This document shows, one piece after another, positions 8,540-17,450 of a stretch of 64,000 nucleotides of DNA. Position numbers and translations under genes: made by a program. The stretch covers positions 62,001-126,000 of the forward strand of contig JABVXU010000040.1 of NCBI GenBank assembly GCA_013365365.1, written 5' to 3'. The first letter of the stretch is position 1. Each line of letters opens with the position of its first letter. The DNA is from Cruorifilaria tuberocauda (lineage: Eukaryota > Nematoda > Chromadorea > Rhabditida > Onchocercidae). The notes beneath the pieces were generated by a model. The model saw nothing but the letters and a program-made list of their open reading frames with translations. It had not been told where the DNA came from and did not search any database.

Positions 8540-9697
8540 ATGACAAATAAACTTTTAGATTCTCTCTATTTGAGAGAGAGTAACTATGTATACGCTGACT
8601 ATAATGCGACTTCTCCGATTAGTAATGATGTAAAAAAGAGTATACTTGAAGTCTTATCAAAACGAATTCTGAATCCTTCATCATCGCATAGGAAAGGACA
8701 AGAAACAAGAAAGATTCTTCAGGATGCAAGAGATGCTATATGTAGTACTATTGATGTTTCAAACGATAAGGAAATAGTTTTTACGTCTGGTGCAACTGAA
8801 GCAAATAATCTTGCTATGAGAGGGGTAACAGGCTTTCAATACGTAGTCTCAGCTATAGAACATCTTTCAGTTCTCAATTCTGCATATAACCCACATATAA
8901 TACCAGTTAATCAGGAAGGTATCATTGATATTTTAGAGCTAGAAAGAGTCTTAAACAAACTTGAGGGAAATAGAGTAATAGTTTCAGTCATGATGGCTAA
9001 CAATGAAACTGGAGTTATTCAACCTGTTAAGGAAATAGCTAAAATAGCGCATAAATTTGGAGCAATCTGTCATACAGACGCCGCTCAAAGCGTCGGAAAA
9101 ATTAAAGTTAGCATGAAAGATTTAGGAGTAGATTTACTCACGTTATCTGCCCACAAATTTGGTGGCATAGCTGGTAGTGGAGTTTTAGTATTCAATAAAA
9201 ATCTTGTAATAGAACCTATAATAGTAGGTGGTGGGCAAGAAAAAGGGTTGCGTAGTGGTACTGAAAACATTGTTGCAATTGCAGGTCTTTCTGCAGCATT
9301 GCAAAGCATTCCGTATCTTCTATCAAAAATGGATGAAATAAAAAAACTGCGTGATCAGCTGGAAAATAAGTTATTAAATCTTGTTAGTAGTATTAAAATC
9401 TTTGGCAAGAACTCTAAAAGACTGCCGAATACAAGTTTCGTTTGCATGCCTGGAGTTAAGAGTGATGTACAGCTCATGCATTTTGATTTAAATAATATTG
9501 CAGTTAGTAATGGACCTGCATGCTCTTCTGGAAAGATTGAACCTTCCTATGTATTACTTGCAATGGGAGCAACGAAGGAGCAAGCAGAATGTTCAATTAG
9601 AATCAGTATAGGCCCACAAACTAAGTCACAAGATATAAAAAAAATAGTGGATTGTTGGTACGATATCTATAAAAAACACATTAGATCATACAGGTAA
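8540..9697 (+). CDS. Cysteine desulfurase, NifS/IscS family
   Basis: This PLP enzyme takes sulfur from cysteine for Fe-S clusters and thiolated tRNA. The PLP lysine is Lys206 (SAHKFGG). His108 (SAIEHLSV) and Asp180 (HTDAAQSVG) fit the cofactor pocket. Cys328 lies in NGPACSSGKIEPSYV, a long flexible group-I loop as in IscS. The 385-residue length is normal. No iscR, iscU or hscA gene is adjacent, so this is a stand-alone copy. It may be a second paralogue beside an isc-operon copy elsewhere. An AGGAG lies about 13 bases before the ATG, farther than usual, but no better start is seen. Confidence 0.9.
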   Translation: MTNKLLDSLYLRESNYVYADYNATSPISNDVKKSILEVLSKRILNPSSSHRKGQETRKILQDARDAICSTIDVSNDKEIVFTSGATEANNLAMRGVTGFQYVVSAIEHLSVLNSAYNPHIIPVNQEGIIDILELERVLNKLEGNRVIVSVMMANNETGVIQPVKEIAKIAHKFGAICHTDAAQSVGKIKVSMKDLGVDLLTLSAHKFGGIAGSGVLVFNKNLVIEPIIVGGGQEKGLRSGTENIVAIAGLSAALQSIPYLLSKMDEIKKLRDQLENKLLNLVSSIKIFGKNSKRLPNTSFVCMPGVKSDVQLMHFDLNNIAVSNGPACSSGKIEPSYVLLAMGATKEQAECSIRISIGPQTKSQDIKKIVDCWYDIYKKHIRSYR

Positions 9698-10104
9698 CTG
9701 ATGAAAATAAAAATCACTTGATTATTCTTACAACTTTTATCTACAATTAATAGTGTTTGGATTTTGGATTGTCTTAAATCTGTAACTAAATAGCAAAGTA
9801 TTATATGTTTAGTATTTTATCATCTAATTTTTTGCAAAGTGTATCTTAATCCTTCATAGAGAAATTTACTTCACTTATATAAACTAAAATTTTCTCATAA
9901 AGTATTAAAGAAAGGTAGAATATTACTTTAGCTTAAAGTGACAACTGTCTGATACAGTATTTTCTATCTTGTATTTAGTAAAAACCTTATAATAAATGGG
10001 TGTAATTTTCATGTATAAATATCTACTTTACAATAAATTGTATCGTTTTAACATATGATGTATAATGAATGTATGATTTTTCATATCCATAAAATATTAC
10101 ATTT

Positions 10105-10161
10105 CATAGGATCAGATGTTTCCTATGTTTATAAATTAATTTACTTAAAAGTAAGTAAATT
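10105..10161. repeat. Two consecutive perfect inverted repeats
   Basis: CATAGGA (10105-10111) pairs with TCCTATG (10121-10127) over a 9-base loop. Next, AATTTACTTA (10138-10147) pairs with TAAGTAAATT (10152-10161) over a 4-base loop. The second hairpin has a perfect 10-base stem. Neither is followed by a T run on the plus strand. They could be remnants of a mobile element end or a structured RNA. Confidence 0.4.
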
Positions 10162-10296
10162 TTACTTGATTCCACTGCTGAGTCCTATTGTAATCCTATA
10201 GTAGGTTAATCATCTCTTATTAAAGAAGAATAATTATGATAAGGATATAGTTAAAAGGCTTAGGTACATTACTGTAAATCCTCAATTTCAAGGTAA

Positions 10297-10325
10297 GAGA
10301 AAAGGGGAAGTTTTTGCCTTTTCTC
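10297..10325 (-). terminator. Intrinsic terminator of the orphan membrane protein gene
   Basis: GAGAAAAGG (10297-10305) and CCTTTTCTC (10317-10325) form a perfect 9-base stem with an 11-base loop. It starts 10 bases after the stop of the minus-strand gene at 10335, and T-rich sequence follows on that strand. Confidence 0.65.
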
Positions 10326-10334
10326 CTCTTAACC

Positions 10335-11045
10335 TTAAGTTACTTTTCTAGCTTTTTCTATGGCTGATTCTACTGCAACATCTACTAGCTTAGCTGATAT
10401 ATTAGCTTTCAGAGCTTTCAGATCTTGATTACTTACTGCAACTTTTAATGAACTAGAATTGCTCATGCCTAACTCTGTTTTCATATCAGTGAATTGATCT
10501 TTACCGCTCACCTTGATTACCTTTGCTCTGTATTCACTAGCATCATCCTTAGGATCTATGTGTGCAAGTTCAACTTCAACTTTTTTGTCTGCTAATAATA
10601 CATGAACTGCTTTTTTATCATTTCCTACTAATGCTTTATAATCATTAATTGGGAGTACTAAAAATAATTGTTGAATTCCTTTGCCATCTGCTCCTTGAAT
10701 CTTTTTTTCAACAATTTCACCACTTTTTACTGTGTTGCCAATGAGAGCAGCAAATGCTGTATCATTATTATTGTTAGCTTTAGCTTGAATTTTCTCTATT
10801 GCATGAATTTCATGATATGAAGAGATGGCTTTTATAGCAAAATATGTAGTGATTACAAATAAAGCTGTAATTCCAATAGGGCTGGCAGTAGATGCTAAAA
10901 ATGCAGGACCTGCAATTACATTAGTAGCAATCAGCATTGTTGCTATTGATGCTGCTAGAGACATAATTACAACTGTGCTTTCGATACTTATTTTTGCTAT
11001 ATGTGCGGTATTTTCTAACTTCCATATACTTGATTTTATAGTCAT
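10335..11045 (-). CDS. Orphan protein with two N-terminal membrane helices
   Basis: This 236-residue protein is not recognised. Two hydrophobic segments, at about residues 22-46 (STVVIMSLAASIATMLIA) and 53-72 (ASPIGITALFVITTYFAI), would form a hairpin in the membrane. The remaining 160 residues are soluble, rich in Lys, Asp and Ala, with regular strand-like stretches (IQQLFLVLPINDYKALVG, KAVHVLLADKKVEVELAHI) and a helical C-terminal end (SAKLVDVAVESAIEKARK). The start is secure, because GGAGGAAG lies five bases before the ATG. A good terminator follows. A strong ribosome site with its own terminator suggests a well-expressed single gene. No function is proposed. Confidence 0.8.
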   Translation of the reverse strand: MTIKSSIWKLENTAHIAKISIESTVVIMSLAASIATMLIATNVIAGPAFLASTASPIGITALFVITTYFAIKAISSYHEIHAIEKIQAKANNNNDTAFAALIGNTVKSGEIVEKKIQGADGKGIQQLFLVLPINDYKALVGNDKKAVHVLLADKKVEVELAHIDPKDDASEYRAKVIKVSGKDQFTDMKTELGMSNSSSLKVAVSNQDLKALKANISAKLVDVAVESAIEKARKVT

Positions 11046-11202
11046 AATAACTTCCTCCGATAAAGTTAATAAAAATTAATTCTAAACTAGTGATATGTGT
11101 TAGTCAAGCTTTATTTATAACAGTTTAATGATAACCATTTTTGAGCTACTTCCTGTAATATTATTGTTTTATGGGATAGTGCAATTATGCATAATTGATA
11201 TT

Positions 11203-12075
11203 ATGGTACATGGTTGGTTAAATCTTGATAAATCAATAGGAATAAGCTCTGCACAAGCAGTAGATCAAGTCAAAAGAATATTTAGAATCAAAAAGGCTGG
11301 TCACTTAGGAACGCTTGATCCTTTAGCTTCAGGTGTATTACCAATTGCTCTTGGCGAAGCTACGAAAACTATACCGTATTTATCTTGTGACTCAAAGATG
11401 TACAACTTCACAATAAAATGGGGTGAGCAAAGAACTACAGATGATATAAATGGTGATGTCACTAAAACCAGCAATATAAAGCCTGAATACAGTCAAATAA
11501 ATTGTGCTATTAAAAGCTTTATTGGTGAGATAATACAAACTCCTCCTCAGTTTTCAGCAGTAAAAATTAATGGAATAAGGGCATATAAGTTGGCAAGGAG
11601 TGGACAAAAAGTAAATGTGAAACCTCGCCTAGTGCGGGTATATAGACTGGAATTAATCTCTGTTGACATTGCAAATAATAGTGCTGATTTTTCTATGAAA
11701 TGTGGTAGCGGTGTATATGTTAGGTCAATTGCAAGAGATCTCGGAATTATATTAAATTGCTTTGGGCATATTTCAAGATTAAGGAGGACTATGGTAGGTA
11801 ATTTTAGAGAGATTGAATCAGTAATGATTGAGCAATTGGACAAAAAAGATAAAATTATTCCTATAGGGTCAGTTTTAGGATCGATGCTGAAAGTTGAAAT
11901 TTCTAGGGAAGAAGTAAGAAAAATCAGAGAAGGCCAGAGAATTGTATTAAATAACTTGCGTAAACTAGAGAGTTATGATACCTTTTGCGTAGTAAATGGT
12001 GATGTACCTGTTGCGATTTGTAATTTTGCTTATGGTTGTGTGAGACCTGTTCGTCTTTTTAATATTTTGAGGTGA
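11203..12075 (+). CDS. truB: tRNA pseudouridine-55 synthase TruB
   Basis: TruB makes the pseudouridine at position 55 in the T loop of tRNAs. Starting at ATG 11203 gives 290 residues, the usual length. The frame is open upstream to 11128 but those codons encode an unrelated hydrophobic stretch. The catalytic aspartate is Asp39 in KAGHLGTLDPLASGVLP. Other family blocks are PPQFSAVKINGIRAYKLAR and GSGVYVRSIARDLG. It begins a truB-rpsO-pnp cluster, with rpsO only 7 bases downstream. This order is conserved in many alphaproteobacteria. Confidence 0.95.
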   Translation: MVHGWLNLDKSIGISSAQAVDQVKRIFRIKKAGHLGTLDPLASGVLPIALGEATKTIPYLSCDSKMYNFTIKWGEQRTTDDINGDVTKTSNIKPEYSQINCAIKSFIGEIIQTPPQFSAVKINGIRAYKLARSGQKVNVKPRLVRVYRLELISVDIANNSADFSMKCGSGVYVRSIARDLGIILNCFGHISRLRRTMVGNFREIESVMIEQLDKKDKIIPIGSVLGSMLKVEISREEVRKIREGQRIVLNNLRKLESYDTFCVVNGDVPVAICNFAYGCVRPVRLFNILR

Positions 12076-12082
12076 GAGTTAG

Positions 12083-12355
12083 ATGTCAATAACATCTGAA
12101 AGGAAAAAGAATTTGATAAATATGTATTCAACTAAGAAAAATGATACAGGTTCATCTTTTGTACAATGTGCAATTTTGACTGAAAGGATTAGTAACTTGG
12201 TTAAGCACTTTAAGGTACATAAGCATGATTATCACTCAAGGCGTGGTTTGCTTGTATTAATAGGTAGAAGGCGTAAGCACTTAAATTATGTAAAACGTAA
12301 ATTTGGTGATAAATCTTATCAAGAGTTGATAGAAAAGTTAGGTATTAGAAAGTAA
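12083..12355 (+). CDS. rpsO: 30S ribosomal protein S15
   Basis: S15 binds 16S rRNA early in assembly of the small subunit platform. The product is 90 residues, the normal length, with the conserved end of the fold: [20 protein letters not shown] followed by LNYVKR and the short helix [12 protein letters not shown]. It lies between truB and pnp, 7 and 14 bases from its neighbours. Confidence 0.97.
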   Translation: MSITSERKKNLINMYSTKKNDTGSSFVQCAILTERISNLVKHFKVHKHDYHSRRGLLVLIGRRRKHLNYVKRKFGDKSYQELIEKLGIRK

Positions 12356-12369
12356 TTGAGGAATTCAGT

Positions 12370-14643
12370 ATGTTTAAAATTATAAAGAAGTTCATAGAGT
12401 GGGGTAATCGTACTTTATCTTTAGAAACAGGGAAAATGGCACGTCAAGCTGATGGTTCAGTAGTTGTAAATTATGGTGATACTTCTATTTTAGTGACTGT
12501 TGTGCGGAAAAAAAGAGAAGAAAATATTGATTTTCTGCCTCTAAACGTACAATTTATCGCAAAAAGCTATGCTATTGGTAGGATTCCTGGTGGTTTCTTA
12601 AAAAGAGAAGGCAAACCATCTGATAGAGAAACCTTAATTTCAAGAGTAGTGGATAGGAGCATAAGACCACTATTCCCAGAAGGTTTTTATGATGAAATTA
12701 GCATAGTATGTAATTTATTAACTTATGATAACATCAATCCACCTGAGGTGCCAGCGTTGATTGGTGCTGTTGCAGCACTTGCAATTTCTGGAGTCCCTTT
12801 TCGTTTTATTATAGCTGGGGCTTTGATTGGTTGTGATAAAAATAATAACTATATACTCAATCCGTCTGCTCAAGAAATGAAAATAAGTAACTTAGATTTA
12901 TTTTTATCTGGTGATGAGCAATCAATTTTAATGATTGAATCAGAAGTGAAAGAGCTTTCTGAGGAAAATGTTCTAAATGCAATGAGATTTGGTCATGAAC
13001 ATCTTTTGCCTGTCATTAAGCTTATAAAAGAGTTCTCTGACACGGTTGGTAGTAAATCTGAAAGCTTCACGTCCATTGATATATCAGATATGATACAAGG
13101 TTTTAGAAAATACAGTGGAGATTTTGAAAAAGCATACTCACAGGTAGTAAAACAAAATAGAGTCCAAACTTTAGAGATGCTAAGAAGTGATATATCGAAC
13201 ACTTTGAAGGAGTCTGGAAAGGACGAAAAGTTAGTCATGTATGCAATAAGAAGCTTTGAAAGATTCTTAGTGCGTGAAATGATTAGGAAGAAAGGAATAA
13301 GGATAGACGGTCGCAAATACGATGAAATACGTAAAATAGAGATTGAAGTTGACATTTTATCAAAAACTCATGGTTCTGCATTATTTACAAGAGGTAACAC
13401 TCAGGCACTTGTTGTTACTGCTCTTGGTGCTACGCAAGATGAACAAATTGTAGATGATATCGAAGGTGATAGACGTGAACATTTTATGTTGCATTACAAT
13501 TTTCCTTCATTTGCTGTTGGAGAAACTTTTGCTACACGTGCACCTGGAAGAAGAGAGATTGGTCATGGTAAACTTGCTTGGAAAGCAATTCATCCTGTCT
13601 TACCTGATAAATCTGAATTTCCTTACACAATAAGGGTAGTATCAGAAATTATGGAATCTGATGGTTCTTCTTCTATGGCAACAGTTTGTGGGACTTCGCT
13701 TGCTTTAATGGATACAGGTGTACCAATAAAGGCACCAGTTGCTGGGATTGCTATGGGTCTTATCAAAGAAGGAAATCAGTATGTAGTACTTTCTGATATA
13801 TTAAGCGATGAGGACTGTCTTGGTGATATGGATTTTAAAGTAGCTGGAACTAGTCAAGGAATCACAGCGCTGCAAATGGATATGAAGATTTCTGGTATAA
13901 GCTTCGAAATTATTGAAAAGTCTCTCAAGCAAGCAAAGGATGGAAGGTTATATATCTTGGAAAAGATGAATGCAGTAATTTCAGAGCATAGCGATGATGT
14001 AAAAAGCCACGCACCAAGAATGACTTCATTTTACATAGATAAAGATAAAATTTCTGCAGCTATTGGTGCTAAAGGAAAAAACATAAGAAGTATATGTGAA
14101 AGAAGTAATGCAAAAGTTGAAATAGGGGATGATGGTAAAGTTTCTGTGTTTGCTATGAGTAGTGCTGAAGCTAAAATTGCAAAAGATATGCTAATTGATT
14201 CAATAACAGAGCTAGAGCAAGGTGCTATAGTTGATGCTAAGGTTATAAAAATAGATAAATCCATTGTAGAGCTTGAACTCCTTAATGGAAGAAAGGGTAA
14301 AATGCATATAAGCGAAGTGGCAAACCAACATATAGAATCTATTGGAGATATACTTAAGCATGGTGATGTTTTTAGAGCTTTGATAATTGATTTTGAAAAA
14401 GGTGGATGTCCAAAATTGTCAAGGCGACGTGTTGATCAAAAAACAGGTGAGTTCTTTGAAGGGGAACTTTACAATGAGGACAAAAAGGATAGTTCAAGTG
14501 AGAGAGCTTATTATAATAATCCATTTAATAAAAAACCTGGGGGGCACCGTAGTAAAAGACATATCCGCACTCGTTCTAGTGGCTTTGGCAACAGAAATAA
14601 TAGATCCCAGTTCGGGAATGATGACAAATCTGGCTTCTATTAG
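12370..14643 (+). CDS. pnp: Polyribonucleotide nucleotidyltransferase (PNPase)
   Basis: PNPase is a 3'-to-5' phosphorolytic exoribonuclease and part of the RNA degradation machinery. The 757-residue protein has two RNase PH domains, the first with GRIPGGFLKREGKPSDRE and the second with FLVREMIRKKGIRIDGR and the conserved FPYTIRVVSEIMESDGSSSMA. A KH domain follows at about residues 545-605 (ISAAIGAKGKNIRSI), then an S1 domain at about 615-690. The last 60 residues are a basic Arg/Asn/Gly-rich tail. A GAGG lies 8 bases before the ATG. It is the third gene of the truB-rpsO-pnp cluster. Confidence 0.97.
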   Translation: MFKIIKKFIEWGNRTLSLETGKMARQADGSVVVNYGDTSILVTVVRKKREENIDFLPLNVQFIAKSYAIGRIPGGFLKREGKPSDRETLISRVVDRSIRPLFPEGFYDEISIVCNLLTYDNINPPEVPALIGAVAALAISGVPFRFIIAGALIGCDKNNNYILNPSAQEMKISNLDLFLSGDEQSILMIESEVKELSEENVLNAMRFGHEHLLPVIKLIKEFSDTVGSKSESFTSIDISDMIQGFRKYSGDFEKAYSQVVKQNRVQTLEMLRSDISNTLKESGKDEKLVMYAIRSFERFLVREMIRKKGIRIDGRKYDEIRKIEIEVDILSKTHGSALFTRGNTQALVVTALGATQDEQIVDDIEGDRREHFMLHYNFPSFAVGETFATRAPGRREIGHGKLAWKAIHPVLPDKSEFPYTIRVVSEIMESDGSSSMATVCGTSLALMDTGVPIKAPVAGIAMGLIKEGNQYVVLSDILSDEDCLGDMDFKVAGTSQGITALQMDMKISGISFEIIEKSLKQAKDGRLYILEKMNAVISEHSDDVKSHAPRMTSFYIDKDKISAAIGAKGKNIRSICERSNAKVEIGDDGKVSVFAMSSAEAKIAKDMLIDSITELEQGAIVDAKVIKIDKSIVELELLNGRKGKMHISEVANQHIESIGDILKHGDVFRALIIDFEKGGCPKLSRRRVDQKTGEFFEGELYNEDKKDSSSERAYYNNPFNKKPGGHRSKRHIRTRSSGFGNRNNRSQFGNDDKSGFY

Positions 14644-14735
14644 AATAGATCTCTTAAATATTTCCCTTTTTATTTCAGCACTTAGGGCTAAACTATATTA
14701 GCAGTTGATTTATTAATTACTAGAAACTCCTGTAA

Positions 14736-15416
14736 CTATAACGCAGAATTTTTAAGGTCATTTATAGTTTTTTTCATATTTTCAGCTCTAAATATTGCTG
14801 AGCCAACGACTAAGATGTCTGCACCTGCTCTTGCTATATCAGCTGCATTTAAGAGATTTACTCCACCATCTACTGAAATTTGTGTTTTAAGATTGCGCTC
14901 TTGTATCATTTTTTTTATAGCTGATATCTTGTTTAATTGTGAATGAATAAACTCCTGTCCACTGAATCCAGGGTTGACAGTCATAACCAATATAACATCT
15001 AGCTCATCTATTATATGCTCAAGCTTACTAGGATGAGTTGAAGGAATAATTGAGACTCCAACTTGAACTGTTCTTTTTGTACTATTTACATTTTTGTATG
15101 ATTTTATTTCTCTTATCAATGCCTCGAGGTGTATCTCTGCTTCCGCGTGTATGGTGATGATATCTGCACCTGCATTTATAAAACTTTCAATATATTTATC
15201 TGGAGATTTAATCATCAAATGTACATCAAAAAGAAGGTTGGTATATTTGCGTATTGCAGAGATAACGCATGAACCAATTGTAATATTTGGAACAAAGTTT
15301 CCATCCATAACGTCTATGTGGATATAATCTACATCTAAGTTGTTAATTCTTTTTATTTCTTCTCCTAATTTTGCAAAATCTGCTGAAAGTATAGAAGGTG
15401 CAATCTTGATACCCAT
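14736..15416 (-). CDS. rpe: Ribulose-phosphate 3-epimerase
   Basis: Rpe interconverts ribulose 5-phosphate and xylulose 5-phosphate in the non-oxidative pentose phosphate pathway. The 226-residue TIM barrel shows SILSADFAKLGEEI, the metal-binding DYIHIDVMDGNFVPN, VHLMI, VMTVNPGFSGQ and ISVDGGV, and ends with GSAIF. It is convergent with pnp across a 92-base gap with no obvious terminator. Confidence 0.96.
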   Translation of the reverse strand: MGIKIAPSILSADFAKLGEEIKRINNLDVDYIHIDVMDGNFVPNITIGSCVISAIRKYTNLLFDVHLMIKSPDKYIESFINAGADIITIHAEAEIHLEALIREIKSYKNVNSTKRTVQVGVSIIPSTHPSKLEHIIDELDVILVMTVNPGFSGQEFIHSQLNKISAIKKMIQERNLKTQISVDGGVNLLNAADIARAGADILVVGSAIFRAENMKKTINDLKNSAL

Positions 15417-15468
15417 GCTGTCTATTTACTTTACTATAAAATATAAAAAATAGCTTATTTTTTTGACC

Positions 15469-15492
15469 TTGTCACTAGTCCATTGGTGACAG
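15469..15492. repeat. Short inverted repeat upstream of tRNA-Arg
   Basis: TGTCAC and GTGACA form a 6-base inverted repeat 10 bases apart, between the rpe start and tRNA-Arg. It could be an operator or chance. There is no further support. Confidence 0.2.
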
Positions 15493-15622
15493 ATATCATA
15501 AATTGATATTACAGCACTACAATAGTAATAAGGTCTTTCATGGACTTGTTCAAATATAAGCATAATACTTGCATGAAATATCTTGACTTTATATGTATTA
15601 AGAAGCTACTTGTATATATGTG

Positions 15623-15695
15623 CGTCCATAGCTCAGCTGGATAGAGCAATAGCCTTCTAAGCTGTGGGTCGTAGGTTCAAATCCTACTGGGCGCA
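15623..15695 (+). tRNA. tRNA-Arg (anticodon TCT)
   Basis: The acceptor stem GCGTCCA pairs fully with TGGGCGC apart from one G-T. The D arm is AGCTCAGCTGGATAGAGC. The anticodon loop CTTCTAA reads TCT, decoding AGA. The T arm is GTAGG-TTCAAAT-CCTAC. The discriminator is A and the CCA end is not encoded. It lies alone between rpe and murF. Confidence 0.96.
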
Positions 15696-15774
15696 CTTTT
15701 ATATCAATGATTTCTATATCTTAGGTATTCTAATAACTATGCTTTCAGTTGGCTAAACTTATATAATATTCTTA

Positions 15775-17268
15775 TTAATATTCTATTATAAATTCTTGTA
15801 CTATGAGATCCATTTTCATTCCACGTGAGCCTTTAATTAGAATTGCATCATTATTTTGAATAATATTCCCTAAATTATTTTTCAATTGATTAGAATTGTT
15901 AAAATGTATACCTCTTATATTACCAGGTATAACCCTATTCAATTCCAACATAAATTTACCTACTGTATAAACTTTATCTACACTGCATTCTATAATAGAG
16001 TCAAGTAGCTTTTTATGAAACATTATGCTCCCATTACCTAGTTCTAGCATATCACCAAGAAGTGCTACTTTTCTTTGGCTATAATATGTACCTAGAATTT
16101 TTATTGCAGATCTCATTGAAACAGGGCTCGCATTATAGGAGTCATTAATTAAATATACGTGCTTTCCATTATATTTAGCTTTATGAACACTACCTCTTCC
16201 TTTAGTTACACTAAAATTCTTGAGTGCAAGTGGTAATTTTGATAAATCAAGTCCTAGGTTTTGTATAACTGCTGTAACTGCCAATGCAGAATACGCAAAG
16301 TGTTTGCCTCTCAGGCATAAGTTACAGTTTATAATTTGACCATTATTCAGCCTAATTTTTAAACTTAGCCTATGTGCAACTTGATTCCCTGCATGTGATG
16401 CTTTTTTATTACCTAATCGCCTGGGATACTTGTTTGAGATTAAACTTTCTGAATTTGAGTTTCTCAATGTTGAGTTAATGACAGAAGGTTCATTGTTTTC
16501 TATTATATCTAACAAGCAAACTGTAGCACTTTTATCCTTACCGAAACTCACTATATTTTTAGTAGCATGTGACGAGAGATAATCATAATATTTATTATCC
16601 TTATTAAGAATTAAGGTACCATTGTTTTTCATGCCATGTAGAACTTCCAATTTCGCTTGTGCAATACCAAACAACGAAGGAAAATTCTCAACGTGTACAG
16701 GTTCTACGTTAGTAATAACTGCAATATCAGGATTACTAATCTTTGATAACTCTTTTATCTCGCCAACTTTATTCATTCCCATTTCAAGAATTAAATACTT
16801 GCAGTTTTCTGGAGCTTTTAGAACTGTTAAAGGAAGTCCTACACTATTATTTAAGTTACCTCTGTTTGCATGAGACACACCATATTGCGACAAAACAATA
16901 TATAACATATCCTTTGTAGTGGTTTTTCCAATACTGCCTGTAATTGCAACGACTTTAGCATTAGCAAGGACATTTTTAACATAATAAGATGCTATATCGT
17001 GCAAGGCTTTAAAAGTATCTTGTACAATAATCAAAGGAAAATTTCTATGCTTGTTTTCACTTACTACCGCAATTGTTGCTCCTTTTAAAAAGGCCTCATG
17101 TAAAAAGTCATGTCCATCAAAATTCTTCCCTTTGAGGGCAATAAACACATCACCTTTTTTGATGCTTCTTGTGTCTATTGAAATGTTTGAACTGTATGCA
17201 AAATTACAATTGCCTTCTCCTCTTCCATCAGTAGCATCAATGATATTTCTTACATTCCATTTAAACAT
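15775..17268 (-). CDS. murF: UDP-N-acetylmuramoyl-tripeptide--D-alanyl-D-alanine ligase
   Basis: MurF adds D-Ala-D-Ala to UDP-MurNAc-tripeptide, the last cytoplasmic step before lipid I. The 497-residue protein has the N-terminal UDP-binding domain (SIDTRSIKKGDVFIALKG), the ATP loop ITGSIGKTTTKD (residues 109-120), the Mur ligase block EMGMNKVGEIKELS, and NDSYNASPVSMRSAI in the C-terminal part. It is somewhat longer than usual because of a polar Asn/Ser-rich stretch at about residues 255-300. Wolbachia keep lipid II synthesis although they lack a typical cell wall, which is established for the genus. lysC in this window feeds the same route. Confidence 0.95.
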   Translation of the reverse strand: MFKWNVRNIIDATDGRGEGNCNFAYSSNISIDTRSIKKGDVFIALKGKNFDGHDFLHEAFLKGATIAVVSENKHRNFPLIIVQDTFKALHDIASYYVKNVLANAKVVAITGSIGKTTTKDMLYIVLSQYGVSHANRGNLNNSVGLPLTVLKAPENCKYLILEMGMNKVGEIKELSKISNPDIAVITNVEPVHVENFPSLFGIAQAKLEVLHGMKNNGTLILNKDNKYYDYLSSHATKNIVSFGKDKSATVCLLDIIENNEPSVINSTLRNSNSESLISNKYPRRLGNKKASHAGNQVAHRLSLKIRLNNGQIINCNLCLRGKHFAYSALAVTAVIQNLGLDLSKLPLALKNFSVTKGRGSVHKAKYNGKHVYLINDSYNASPVSMRSAIKILGTYYSQRKVALLGDMLELGNGSIMFHKKLLDSIIECSVDKVYTVGKFMLELNRVIPGNIRGIHFNNSNQLKNNLGNIIQNNDAILIKGSRGMKMDLIVQEFIIEY

Positions 17269-17358
17269 AACTTGGTATTAAAGTGAGTTGAACAACGAAA
17301 AAACTAGAGTACATATGTTTTTATTTATTGAATAATAATTGCAATCTCTATAATTTTA

Positions 17359-17376
17359 CCATACTTCTAAGTATGG
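17359..17376. promoter_or_regulatory. Perfect palindrome in a divergent promoter region
   Basis: CCATACTT-CT-AAGTATGG is a perfect 8+2+8 inverted repeat between murF (minus) and the 303-residue gene (plus). The tiny spacer suits a DNA operator better than an RNA hairpin. A TATAAT lies at 17412-17417, downstream of the palindrome and 34 bases before the plus-strand ATG, without a good -35. Confidence 0.35.
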
Positions 17377-17450
17377 AAGTTTAAGTGTTTTTATCTATAA
17401 TTAAAATATGCTATAATATTTAGTTATATAAGATGCTTTAGAGGTCTGGT

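Larger units (their letters stand above)
9698..10334. other. 637-base stretch without a gene
   Basis: No frame longer than about 40 codons with a ribosome site was found on either strand, and no tRNA-like sequence. The stretch holds two consecutive hairpins (10105-10161) and, at its right end, the terminator of the minus-strand gene at 10335. Confidence 0.6.

Noticed and set aside
11128..11202. Hydrophobic N-terminal extension of truB
   Set aside because: TruB proteins begin near HGWLNLDKSIGISS; the extra 25 codons have no family counterpart.
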